A stretch of DNA of 64,000 nucleotides from Hamadaea flava (GTDB lineage Bacteria > Actinomycetota > Actinomycetes > Mycobacteriales > Micromonosporaceae), in assembly GCF_024172085.1 (NCBI RefSeq), contig NZ_JAMZDZ010000001.1, forward strand, positions 2,108,001 through 2,172,000. Reading direction: 5' to 3'. Below are positions 27,319 to 36,347 of this stretch, in pieces; within the stretch, counting starts at the first letter, position 1; each line of letters starts with the position of its first letter. Position numbers and translations under genes: made by a program. The notes beneath the pieces were generated by a model. It was not told the DNA's origin, searched no databases, and saw only the letters and a program-made list of their open reading frames with translations.

Positions 27319-28141
27319 GGGTCTGTTGCGTTAGTCGTCGGCAAGATCGTGCAGGCTTGGCCGGTGAAGGTGTCGACCCGTCCTCGCCCGTGCCCACCGC
27401 CGGAGTCGGCGTTCGCCGGCTTCCGGTTCCCGCCCGAGGTCATCATGGTCGCGGTCCGCTTGCATCTGCGCTTCAATCTGTCCTACCGCGACGTCGAGGA
27501 ACTCCTGGTCGAACGCGGCTTCGAGGTCGACCACGTCACGATCTACCGGTGGGTGCAACGGTTCACGCCGCTGCTGGCCGACGCAGCCCGCTTCGCCCGG
27601 CACTCGCCCGGTGACAGGTGGTTCGTGGACGAGACGTACGTCAAAGTCAACGGCGTGTGGCGGTACGTGTACCGGGCGGTCGACCAGCACGGGCAGGTCA
27701 TCGACGTGCTGGTGTCCCGGCGACGTGACGCCGACGCGGCCCGCAGGTTCTTCCGTCGCGCCCTGGCCGCGCTGAAGGTGACACCCACCGAGGTGGTCAC
27801 CGACGCCGCCACGGTCTACCCCCGCGTACTCGACGAGCTGATTCCGTCGGCGTGGCATCATGTCGAGCGGTACGCCAACAACCCGATCGAGGCCGATCAC
27901 AGCCGACTCAAACACCGACTGAGATCGATGCGCGGGCTACGAACGGATAAGACAGCGCAGGTGATCCCCGCCGGACATGCCTTCATGCAGAATCTTCGCC
28001 GCGGCCACTACGAACTCGGATTCGATGCCTCGCCGGCAACCCGGGTCGCCGCCGCGTTCACCGAACTCACCCAAGCGATCTAACCAAGGGCTGCTCCCAG
28101 GGTTCACCGTGTCCGCCGATCGCCTAATGCAACAAACCCGG
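27317..28141 (+). mobile_element. IS6-family insertion sequence, complete copy
   Basis: About 825 bp. Left end CCGGGTCTGTTGCGTTAG; right end, read inward, CCGGGTTTGTTGCATTAG. They differ at only two positions, and the TGTTGC core is typical of IS6/IS26-family ends. One transposase gene fills it. The 8 bases outside each end do not match, so there is no target duplication. Left flank: truncated prolyl oligopeptidase; right flank: truncated DUF4287 gene. Confidence 0.88.
27364..28083 (+). CDS. IS6-family DDE transposase
   Basis: 239 residues from GTG 27364 (GTG 27370 possible). Core text: FPPEVIMVAVRLHLRFNLSY (zinc-finger/HTH part), WVQRF, then the DDE triad Asp in WFVDETYVKV, Asp in EVVTDAA, Glu in NNPIEADHSRLK. 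The C-terminal block GLRTDKTAQVIPAGHAF is well preserved. Appears intact. A related but clearly diverged copy (about 85-90% by eye over the shared part) is truncated at 34896-35457. Confidence 0.9.
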   Translation: MKVSTRPRPCPPPESAFAGFRFPPEVIMVAVRLHLRFNLSYRDVEELLVERGFEVDHVTIYRWVQRFTPLLADAARFARHSPGDRWFVDETYVKVNGVWRYVYRAVDQHGQVIDVLVSRRRDADAARRFFRRALAALKVTPTEVVTDAATVYPRVLDELIPSAWHHVERYANNPIEADHSRLKHRLRSMRGLRTDKTAQVIPAGHAFMQNLRRGHYELGFDASPATRVAAAFTELTQAI

Positions 28142-28359
28142 CCAGACAACTCGGCTACGACGCAGACAGTGTGAAAGCCGGTGTGATCATCGACTGGTTG
28201 AAAGAAGAGTACGGTCTCGGGCGCGGACACGCGATGGCCATGGTCCACGTCATCAAGAAGGGTCCGAAGATAAGCACCAAGCACGTGGGATCCGACGGCA
28301 CACACCGCGACGCCACCGACACTCTCTGGTTGGACGGCAAGGCGACGCGACCGGTCTGA
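28142..28359 (+). pseudogene. DUF4287 gene, 5'-truncated by the IS6 element
   Basis: Reads RQLGYDADSVKAGVIIDWLK and continues to the normal end LWLDGKATRPV. It matches residues about 26-96 of the intact DUF4287 protein at 13597-13887 with only a few substitutions. The first 25 codons are replaced by the IS end. A GTG at 28171 could start a 62-residue product, but no ribosome binding site is seen. Confidence 0.8.
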
Positions 28360-28416
28360 CGAAGCCGGCTGCCTTCGCCAGCGAGGCATGCTTGGGTGGC
28401 TGCAGCAGCTGTACTG

Positions 28417-29145
28417 TTAGGACAGCGTGACTGCGTCGGTAAGGTGGTCGGCGGCGATCTGTCCGTCGATGTAGACGCGCACGCTGCCTTGCAGCGGTCC
28501 GCCCGATGTGAGCAGCAGATCGCTCCAGTGCACATCGAAGGCGTAGTCCATGCGTGCTCGCTTTTCGAAGTTGTCTGCGTCACGGACGATGGCGAGGTCG
28601 ATCTCAAGATGGTGAAGGCTGGCGAGGTGCTCTATGGAGTGGAAGCCTTCGAACCTGACCCACGCGGCATGATCGACCACCGAGTGACGGATCTCGATCG
28701 TGCCGATGATGATTCTCTTGTCGATCAGGCTGACACGTTCGGCGTGCGCGGTGATCGCGTTCGCGGCGCAGCCGGCTTGCTCAGGGTCGGCGCCATCGGC
28801 GACCGGCTCTGGCGTCCACGGCTGGCGCGCAAGGATACGGGTGTTGGCCATCGCGACGGCTTGCGGCGCGTCGGCTCTGTATTGCTGGGTCATGGCATTG
28901 AGCCAGAATTGTCGCCAAGGTTCCGGGTCCGCGCCACACGCGCGGGCGAAGGCGAGGGTGACCTCCAGCGTCGGCATACTGTGTCCACTGGCGGCCCGGG
29001 CGAGGGTCGCGGCCGAATATCCGGCTTGCCTGGACAGCCGCCGGTAGGTCGGCTGGCCCGCACCGAGCCGCAGGTCGCGCAATCGTGCGGCCATTTCCAC
29101 TGCAGGAGTTGATCCTGGCTGCAGTGGTCGCTGCGGGCGTGCCAT
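28417..29145 (-). CDS. XRE-type helix-turn-helix regulator with C-terminal sensor-like domain
   Basis: 242 residues starting MARPQRPL. HTH at about 20-75: MAARLRDLRLGAGQPTYRRL, SRQAGYSAATLARAASG. The C-terminal half (about 130-242) contains KRIIIGTIEIRHSVVDHAAW and a beta-rich stretch that I do not recognise. It is divergent from the giant multidomain protein, whose start is 85 bases away, so this regulator probably controls it. The -10/-35 boxes are not obvious in the gap. Confidence 0.75.
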   Translation of the reverse strand: MARPQRPLQPGSTPAVEMAARLRDLRLGAGQPTYRRLSRQAGYSAATLARAASGHSMPTLEVTLAFARACGADPEPWRQFWLNAMTQQYRADAPQAVAMANTRILARQPWTPEPVADGADPEQAGCAANAITAHAERVSLIDKRIIIGTIEIRHSVVDHAAWVRFEGFHSIEHLASLHHLEIDLAIVRDADNFEKRARMDYAFDVHWSDLLLTSGGPLQGSVRVYIDGQIAADHLTDAVTLS

Positions 29146-29229
29146 CCGTGCCCCCGAGTTGACGCAGATTGTCGCGTGCGCGTGCGTGGAGTCTAGACGA
29201 CAAACGCTTCTAGCCATAGACACACGAAC

Positions 29230-32200
29230 ATGCCTATGGGAGCGTCGGCGTTTCGTCGGATGTGGATCGTGGCGGCTGCGGTTGCCGTTGTTGTGTCGGG
29301 CCTGGCCAGCCAGCCCGCGTCGGCCACGGTGGCACCGCAGGGTACTGGTGCCGGATTCCGGTACGGCGACAACGGCCGGCTGGTATCGGCCGAGTTCGGC
29401 TGGGACGGCGACCGCTCCGGGCTGCTGCGCGCACGTGGCGCCGAGCAAGGTCCTTGGGAGGGTTGGCGCACGATCGACCTGGGATTCGGCGAGGTGGCGT
29501 TGCAGTCGACGGTCGACGGCCTGTATGTGTCGGCCGAACTGGGCTGGGACGGCGACGGATATGGCCGGCTTCGGGCCCGCGCCACCGCCATTGGCCCATG
29601 GGAACGCTTCGGCGTCGTGGAGATGTCGCCGGGCGAGTTCGCGATCCAGTCGACGGCCAATGACCTGTTCGTGTCGGCGGAGCTCGGCTGGAGTGGTGAC
29701 GATTACGGCATCTTGCGCGCGATATCGCCTTCGCCTCGTTCCTCGGAGCTGTTCGTTGACAGCACGCCGGCGCCCGACAACGTGCGCGGATCCGTGGTCG
29801 ACGCGACCACGACGTATCTGGCTTGGCACGACTATTCGCGAGCAACCGTGCGGTTCGAGATCGACGACGGCAACATCAGCCGGTTGACCGACATCGGCTC
29901 GACCTCGTTCACCTGGACTGGCGAGGTTCCTGGATCATCGCTGTGTTTCCGGATCCGTGCGGTCAGCACCTCCAGCGGCGAACGATCGCTATGGTCGGAC
30001 CCGGTCTGCACCACGACGCCGATTCCGGTCGCGACCGAGGTGACGGCAGCACCGGTCGACTCGCACGTCGCGCATGTCACCTGGGCTGATCACACCGGCC
30101 ACCAACTGCGGTACGCGATCACCGACGGTTTGACCGTCTACACCACTGACGTGGGAGCGACCAGGTTCGACTGGGCCGGACTGGCCGCCGGCCAGTATGC
30201 CTGCTTCGCGGTCGCTGCGTTCAATGGCCGCAACGTGGCCGAGTGGAGCGACTGGGGATGCACGGCCACGGTCGCGCTGCCGGCGCCGACGGTGACCGCG
30301 ACCGGGGTCAGCACCAGCACCACCCGGATCCGGTGGAGCGGTAACTATGCCGGACTCGACCATTGGGAGATCACCAACGGCAACGTCGATCGTCCGATCA
30401 ACGCCGGCGCGTCCAGCTATGACTGGGGCGGTCAAACCGCCGGGCAGTATCAGTGCTTCGCGATCCGGGCGGTCGTCGTCGACGGCGGGGTGTCGGAGTG
30501 GTCCCCGTGGCAGTGCACCGTCACCCCCGTTCCCGGGCCAGACAATGTGCGTGCCTCGGTGCTGAGCGCCGGTACCGCCAGAATCACGTGGAACGACACC
30601 TCCTCCGGCGTCGCCGGCTTCCAGATCGACAACGGCAACACCAGCCGCACCGTCAGCTCCGGGGCCACCAGCTACGACTGGGGCGAGCAGCTGCCTGGCC
30701 AGAGGATGTGTTACCGGGTACGCGCGACGCATGACTTCGGCGCCTCCGACTGGTCGCCCTGGACCTGCACGACAATGCCGGTCGACACCCCAGCTGGCGT
30801 GACCGCCAACGCCACGAGCACCCACACCGTGCTGATCACCTGGAACGACGTGCCCGGCGCCCGCTTTGTCGTCACCGACGGAACCACCAGCTCGGCAGAA
30901 CTTCCCGCCGGGACCACGAGCTACACCTGGACGGGCCTGGCCCCCAACCAGGCCGCGTGCTTCACCGTCGCGGCCAGACAGAATGAGGGCCAGTCCGCCT
31001 GGTCGGCGAAGGCTTGCGCGACCACCTGGAGCCTGGCGGCGCCTACCCTCGTCACGGCGATCGCGATCGACCCGACGACCCTCGAGGTGCGCTGGCCCGA
31101 CCCGGCCGCAGCATCCGTGCGCTACGAGGTCACCGACGGCGCCGGCCTGCACACCACAGATCCCGCCGCGACCAGCGATCAGTGGACCGGCCTCGCCCCC
31201 GGCACCCGGCGATGCTTCCAGGTCCGCGCCGTCGACGGCACCAGTCATTCGGACTGGCGGCCCAGCTCACCGACCGCTGTCTGCGCCACCACCCCCGCCG
31301 CGGACGCCGTACCGCCCAGCCCCGCCACCGCCGTCACCGCGACCCCGGACAGCTCCCAAATGATCCACCTCAGCTGGACGAACCCCACCGCAGGCGCCCG
31401 CTACGAGGTCAGCAACGGAACCGCCTCGATGTTCACCCCCAGCGACGCCACGTTCTTCGACTGGGGTGGCCTGAACCCGCAAACCACCTCCTGTTTCCGC
31501 GTCCGCGCGCTCACCACATCCGGTGCGTCGGCCTGGGCACCGGACACCCTGCCGTCAGCCTGCGCCACCACGAGCGCCAAATCCTGCCAAGCCACCAACG
31601 ACCTCCCGGACACCGGCGGCACCGTCGATCTCTATCACGGCACCAGCCAGGCCTACGCCCAAGACATCCGCGACCACGGCATCGACATCGCCAAGGGCGA
31701 ACGGTATGTCGACTTCGGCCGTGGCTTCTATCTGACCACCGACCTTGCCCAGGCCCGGGCCTGGGCCGAACGCAACTTCGCCGACGACCATCCCACCGTC
31801 TTGCATTTCCGGGTACCGCTCAACGCACTGTCACCCGGTGGCCTGTGCGGCATGGTGTTCAACCCGCCCGCCGCGGGTACACCCGGCTACCTGGCCTACG
31901 TCCGCGCCATGCGCACCTTCCAGCCCCTCGTGGGCGGTGCAGACTACGACTTCGTCGAAGGACCCCTGCTGGACAACCCGTTCGACTTCATCTCCGGCAC
32001 CGCCGACGCCCGCTACCACGGCCACCAGGACTCCTTCCACAGCCCGCAAGCGATCAGCCTGCTCAACCAGAGCCTGAGCGAGACCATCCCGGTAGAGCAG
32101 CTGCGCCCGTACGCGATCGTTGGTGACTCATATTCGGCCGGACAGGGCACCGCAAACTACGACCCGGGCACCGACACCGCTACCAACAGGTGCCACCGCT

Positions 32201-34860
32201 CCGCGCAGGCGCCCGGCCGCCTCTACGCAGCCGGACCCCCACAGAAGTACCGGCCCGAATCGATCGCGCACCTGGCCTGCACCAGCGCCACCATCGCCAA
32301 CCTCACCGTCCTCGGCCAATACGGCGAACCCGCGCAAATCTCGGCCATCCCGGCCGACGCGAGCCTGATCACCGTCACCATCGGCGGCAACGACGCCGGT
32401 TTCGCCGACGTGCTGACCCGCTGCGTACTCGCCCAGGCCTCCCGCACCGCATGCGAGGACTACTACAGCCAGAACGACACCAACAACCTCGAACGCAAAA
32501 TCAACTTGCTCTTGCCGGCCTTGGCCGCGACCTACACCGCGATCAAGAACCAGGCGCCCACGGCACGCGTCATCGCCGTCACCTATCCCAACCTGTTCAA
32601 ACCCGGAAGCGACGGCGCCTCCCAATCGTGTGCCGGAATCGGGTTCATATCGTCCAGCGACATCTCCTGGCTCATCCACGAAACGCTGCACCTCGACAAC
32701 GTCATCGCCACGGCAGCCAAAGCGGCCGGCGTCGAGGTACTCGACGAACGGTGGGTCTTTCAAGGCCACGAACTGTGCACCAGCACCGCCTGGGTCAACA
32801 GCCTGACGTCACAGCCGCTGACCGACCTGTCGGAGTCGTTCCACCCCAACGCATCCGGCTATGCCCGGATCGCCGAAGATCTCGCAGGCAAGGCCAGCCA
32901 GCCGCCCGCGGCCGACCCCAGCCCAACCTTCTGGCATTGGGACAACCGCCGCAACAGCGTCATGCCCCGCCTGGCCGACGCACGCATGATGGCAGCAAGC
33001 CTGCCGGTCGCCACACCTGTCACCACACCGCCCTATCGGGAGGGACTCTTCGGCGGCTGGGAAGGCGACCCCGATCGCGCATGCCCCGTCAACGACGTCG
33101 TCATGGCCCGCGACGCCTGGACCGGACCCGGCTCGTTGCCACTGCAATTCTCTTCCAGCTATCCCGTCGCCGGCTGCTACGTGGTCAAAGGAACGTGGAT
33201 CAGCCCCTACGACGCAGCGGGCATCAGCGCCAGTAACCGGACGGAGATCACCGGTAACCCTGCGCTGGGAATAGCCGCACGGTTGCAGATCGACCATGTC
33301 ATCGCACAGAAGAACGCGTGGATCATGGGAGCCTGGTCGTGGACCGCCACCCAGCGCGCCGACTTCTTCAACGACTACGACGGACTGGAACTGCTGGTGG
33401 TATCCGGGTCCAGCAACGGCAGCAAAGGCGACCGCACGATCGACGCCTGGACGCCACCCAACGCTGGCTTCCTGTGCGACTACGCGATCATCTACGCCAC
33501 GGTCAAATACCAGTACGGCATCGCCACCACCACGCCGGAAAAAGACCGGCTTCTCGACATCCTCAACAACCGATGCACTCCCGAGGCCGTCGACCCACCC
33601 GGGCAACCCGACGGACACTGGCTCGCCGACGAAGCAAGCGGCACGACACTGGCCGACTCCTCCGGCCACGGTCACCCCATCACCCTCACCGGCGCCACCT
33701 GGACGCAAGGCCGAACGGGCGGAGCCGACAGCGCCATCAGCGTCGACGGATCCGCCACCACCAACTCCACGGCCGCCCCGGTCATACGCACCGACCGAAG
33801 CTTCAGCGTGGCGGCCTGGGTCCGCTACACCGCCGACGGCAATTGGCGCACCGCCGTCAGCCAAACCGGCGACCACGTCAGCGCCTTCTATCTGCAATGC
33901 TCCGGCGAGACCAACACCTGGCGCGTGGCCATGACCACCGCCGACGTCAACGGGCCAGGCGTCGACTCCGCCGTGTCCACACAAAAGTGCCGCAGCGGCA
34001 CCTGGACCCATCTCGCCATGGTGTACGACGCCGACCGCCACGAAATGCGGCTCTACGTCAACGGCGCCCGGGCCGCCACAGCCACACACACCACAACCTG
34101 GAACGCCACCGGACCATTGACCATCGGATCGGCCACCTGGGAGAGCCACGGCGTCGACTACTGGAACGGGCAAATCGACGATATCCAAGTCTGGAACCGT
34201 TCCCTCGCCGACAACGAACTCGCAGCCATAGCGGACGCCACCGTCGAACAAGCCAGCTGGGACCTCAACGGCAGCGGAGCCGACGACACCACCTACGACC
34301 ATCCGCTGACCCCGTCCGCCGAAGCCGCCTGGGATACCGGGCACAACGGCCTTCAGGCGGCCGTCTTCAACGGCACCAGCAGCTACGCATGCACCGCCGG
34401 ACCCGTCGTGCACACCGATCAGAGCTTCACCGTGGCCGCCTGGGTGCGGCTGTCCACAGCCCCCACCGGCTGGGTGACCGCCATCAGTCAAAACGGCACC
34501 ACCAACAGCTCCTTCGTCCTCGGCAGCAACGGCTCCCAATGGGCCTTCGCCGTCCACGGCGCCGATGCCGTCGGCACCCCCGCCTACCGCATCTACTCCG
34601 CCGGACCCGTCGCCGTCGGCATCTGGACCCACCTCGCCGGCGTGTACGACGCCCGAACCCACCAGATACGCCTCTATGTCAACGGCCACCTCGCCGCCAC
34701 GGCAGAAAACGCCACCGCCTACGACGCCCGGACAACCTTTGACATCGGACGCGCAAAATGGGAGAACACCTGGCGAGACTGGTGGCCCGGACAGGTCGAC
34801 GACATCCGCGTTTATCTCGGCCCAGCAGACACCGACATCACCCAGCTGGCCAGCCAGTGA
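29230..34860 (+). CDS. Giant secreted multidomain protein: fascin-like + 7 Fn3-like + DUF3990 ART-like + SGNH hydrolase + HNH (DUF1524) + 2 LamG
   Basis: 1876 residues. Signal peptide 1-32 (cleavage after SQPASA). Fascin-like beta-trefoil 35-170 with repeated VSAELGWDGD units. Seven Fn3-like repeats of about 85 residues starting near 177, 264, 350, 435, 517, 601 and 693. DUF3990/ART-like domain 785-955 with His803 (YHGT), Tyr834 (GRGFYLTT) and Glu910, an H-Y-E layout. SGNH hydrolase 957-1220: Ser967 in GDSYS, Asn1054 in GGND, His1205 in ESFHPN (Glu replaces the usual Asp). DUF1524-type HNH domain 1235-1450: D1355-H1356 in LQIDHV, N1396 and K1399 in SSNGSKGDR. LamG domains about 1457-1667 and 1673-1876. 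Three catalytic centres in one exported chain, bounded by IS6 copies. A secreted effector or scavenging enzyme are both possible. Confidence 0.88.
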   Translation: MPMGASAFRRMWIVAAAVAVVVSGLASQPASATVAPQGTGAGFRYGDNGRLVSAEFGWDGDRSGLLRARGAEQGPWEGWRTIDLGFGEVALQSTVDGLYVSAELGWDGDGYGRLRARATAIGPWERFGVVEMSPGEFAIQSTANDLFVSAELGWSGDDYGILRAISPSPRSSELFVDSTPAPDNVRGSVVDATTTYLAWHDYSRATVRFEIDDGNISRLTDIGSTSFTWTGEVPGSSLCFRIRAVSTSSGERSLWSDPVCTTTPIPVATEVTAAPVDSHVAHVTWADHTGHQLRYAITDGLTVYTTDVGATRFDWAGLAAGQYACFAVAAFNGRNVAEWSDWGCTATVALPAPTVTATGVSTSTTRIRWSGNYAGLDHWEITNGNVDRPINAGASSYDWGGQTAGQYQCFAIRAVVVDGGVSEWSPWQCTVTPVPGPDNVRASVLSAGTARITWNDTSSGVAGFQIDNGNTSRTVSSGATSYDWGEQLPGQRMCYRVRATHDFGASDWSPWTCTTMPVDTPAGVTANATSTHTVLITWNDVPGARFVVTDGTTSSAELPAGTTSYTWTGLAPNQAACFTVAARQNEGQSAWSAKACATTWSLAAPTLVTAIAIDPTTLEVRWPDPAAASVRYEVTDGAGLHTTDPAATSDQWTGLAPGTRRCFQVRAVDGTSHSDWRPSSPTAVCATTPAADAVPPSPATAVTATPDSSQMIHLSWTNPTAGARYEVSNGTASMFTPSDATFFDWGGLNPQTTSCFRVRALTTSGASAWAPDTLPSACATTSAKSCQATNDLPDTGGTVDLYHGTSQAYAQDIRDHGIDIAKGERYVDFGRGFYLTTDLAQARAWAERNFADDHPTVLHFRVPLNALSPGGLCGMVFNPPAAGTPGYLAYVRAMRTFQPLVGGADYDFVEGPLLDNPFDFISGTADARYHGHQDSFHSPQAISLLNQSLSETIPVEQLRPYAIVGDSYSAGQGTANYDPGTDTATNRCHRSAQAPGRLYAAGPPQKYRPESIAHLACTSATIANLTVLGQYGEPAQISAIPADASLITVTIGGNDAGFADVLTRCVLAQASRTACEDYYSQNDTNNLERKINLLLPALAATYTAIKNQAPTARVIAVTYPNLFKPGSDGASQSCAGIGFISSSDISWLIHETLHLDNVIATAAKAAGVEVLDERWVFQGHELCTSTAWVNSLTSQPLTDLSESFHPNASGYARIAEDLAGKASQPPAADPSPTFWHWDNRRNSVMPRLADARMMAASLPVATPVTTPPYREGLFGGWEGDPDRACPVNDVVMARDAWTGPGSLPLQFSSSYPVAGCYVVKGTWISPYDAAGISASNRTEITGNPALGIAARLQIDHVIAQKNAWIMGAWSWTATQRADFFNDYDGLELLVVSGSSNGSKGDRTIDAWTPPNAGFLCDYAIIYATVKYQYGIATTTPEKDRLLDILNNRCTPEAVDPPGQPDGHWLADEASGTTLADSSGHGHPITLTGATWTQGRTGGADSAISVDGSATTNSTAAPVIRTDRSFSVAAWVRYTADGNWRTAVSQTGDHVSAFYLQCSGETNTWRVAMTTADVNGPGVDSAVSTQKCRSGTWTHLAMVYDADRHEMRLYVNGARAATATHTTTWNATGPLTIGSATWESHGVDYWNGQIDDIQVWNRSLADNELAAIADATVEQASWDLNGSGADDTTYDHPLTPSAEAAWDTGHNGLQAAVFNGTSSYACTAGPVVHTDQSFTVAAWVRLSTAPTGWVTAISQNGTTNSSFVLGSNGSQWAFAVHGADAVGTPAYRIYSAGPVAVGIWTHLAGVYDARTHQIRLYVNGHLAATAENATAYDARTTFDIGRAKWENTWRDWWPGQVDDIRVYLGPADTDITQLASQ

Positions 34861-34895
34861 CACCATTCCGTCACAGCATCGCCGGCCGGCGTCCG

Positions 34896-35457
34896 CGCGC
34901 CGCCCGATTCGGCCGGCACTCGCCAAGCGACAGGTGGTTCGTCGACGAGACCTACGTCAAAGTCCACGGGGTGTGGCGATACCTGTACCGCGCGGTCGAC
35001 CAGCACGGGCAGATCATCGACGTGCTGGTCTCGGACCGCCGGGACGCCGCCGCGGCCCGTAAGTTCTTCCACCGGGCGCTGTCCACGCTGAAGGTCACGC
35101 CCACCGAAGTGGTCACCGACGCCGCCGCGGTCTACCCAGCCGTGCTCGAAGAGCTGATCCCGTCGGCGTGGCACCACGTCGAGCGGTACGCCAACAACCC
35201 GATCGAGGCTGATCACAGCCAGCTCAAACACCGGCTGCGACCGATGCGCGGGCTACGAACGGACAAGACCGCACAAGTGATCATCGCCGGACACGCCTTC
35301 ATGCAGAACCTGCGCCGCGGACATTACGAACTCACCGCCGACAGCTCGTCCGCTCTCCCGGTCTCCGCTGCGTTCACCGAACTCGCCCAAGCGATCTGAC
35401 CGGCGACCCCGAGCGGGTTCACCACGTCCACCGATCCCACAACGCAACGGCCCCGGC
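34896..35457 (+). mobile_element. IS6-family remnant, 5'-truncated
   Basis: Transposase text from ARFGRHSPSDRWFVDETY through NNPIEADHSQLK to the stop at 35397-35399, with the whole DDE triad but without the N-terminal 70 residues and the left inverted repeat. The right end (35430-35457) is a decayed inverted repeat: GGCCGGGGCCGTTGCGTTG compared with GGCCGGGTTTGTTGCATTA in the complete copy. Same orientation as the copy at 27317-28141. Confidence 0.82.
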
Positions 35458-35693
35458 CATCCCCATCTCGTTGAACCGGTGAATGACCTGCCGGATCGTG
35501 TCCTCGTCGGCCTGCGCCAGGCGAGCGATCGCCGGCACCGTGTTCCGCCGGCCGAGGCGAGCACGACCATCGCCCGCCGTAACCGGATCGGCGAGCCGGT
35601 ACCTCTACGAGTGATCCTCAGCAGCTGCTGACCCTCCTGGTCACTGAGCCGCCGAACGCGAACGGGTTCTGCCACCAACACAGCCTGAACCAC
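35458..35693 (-). pseudogene. IS630-family transposase N-terminal fragment
   Basis: Minus strand reads VRVRRLSDQEGQQLLRITRR, SPIRLRRAMVVLASAG, and after a one-base shift RRNTVPAIARLAQADEDTIR, QVIHRFNEMGMAG. This is the helix-turn-helix start of IS630-family transposases. Homology stops where the IS6 remnant ends, so the IS6 copy landed in, or recombined with, an older IS630. Confidence 0.75.
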
Positions 35694-35775
35694 CTACACC
35701 GTGTGGCCGGCACCCCCGACGGCGTGTCATCCAACACCGTGAACGTTCGTGGTCACGGCACTAGGGCTGGCTTGC

Positions 35776-36318
35776 TCAGGCCGGCTGATAGGTCAGGCTG
35801 ACGACGCCGGTACTGAACGTGGTGGAGTCGGCCAGCCGCAGCGGCGTCGTCGCCTTCTCGTCCTCGAACAGGCGCCGCCCGCTGCCGAGGACGACCGGGT
35901 GGACCAGGAGCTGGAGTTCGTCGAGGACACCGTCGCGCAGCAGTGATCGCACCAGGGTGGGGCTACCGCTGATCGCCATGTTCTTGCCGGCTTGCTGCTT
36001 GCGCTTGGTCAGCTCGTCGGCGATGTTGCCGCGGATCAGTGTCGAGTTCTGCCACCGCACCTCCGCCAGACTGGTCGAGGCGACCAGCTTGGGCATGGTG
36101 TTGAGTTGGTCCGCGAACGGCACATCGCTGCCCCGATGCGGCCAGGAGTCGGCGAATATCTCATACGTCGCCCGCCCGAGCAGCATGGTGTCGGCCTGCG
36201 CCAGCAGCTTCGCGAACGCCTCTCCCATCTGCTCGTTGTAGTACGGGAAGTGCCACTCCTCAGGCGCTTCCATAACGCCGTCCACGGATACGAAGAGTTG
36301 CGCGACGATCTTTCTCAT
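35776..36318 (-). CDS. Dihydrofolate-reductase-like / RibD C-terminal family protein
   Basis: 180 residues: RKIVAQLFVSVDGVMEAP, LLGRATYEIF, and LVHPVVLGSGRRLF are the familiar blocks of the small RibD_C/DHFR-like reductases, which bind NADPH and are widespread in actinobacteria. True DHFR activity is unlikely. It lies downstream of the alpha/beta hydrolase (74-base gap containing a strong hairpin), under the same TetR-controlled promoter by position. Confidence 0.88.
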   Translation of the reverse strand: MRKIVAQLFVSVDGVMEAPEEWHFPYYNEQMGEAFAKLLAQADTMLLGRATYEIFADSWPHRGSDVPFADQLNTMPKLVASTSLAEVRWQNSTLIRGNIADELTKRKQQAGKNMAISGSPTLVRSLLRDGVLDELQLLVHPVVLGSGRRLFEDEKATTPLRLADSTTFSTGVVSLTYQPA

Positions 36319-36347
36319 GACATCTCCTTGAGGTACTGGGCGAACAC

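Noticed and set aside
33318-34742. Arg/His-rich 474-codon frame on the plus strand inside the LamG region
   Set aside because: Composition (Arg, His, Pro, Gln) is that of an out-of-frame reading; no start signal.
32809-34926. Uninterrupted 705-codon frame on the minus strand opposite the giant protein
   Set aside because: It is a by-product of high third-position GC in the true gene; it is Gly/Val/Asp rich without any family pattern and crosses into the IS remnant.
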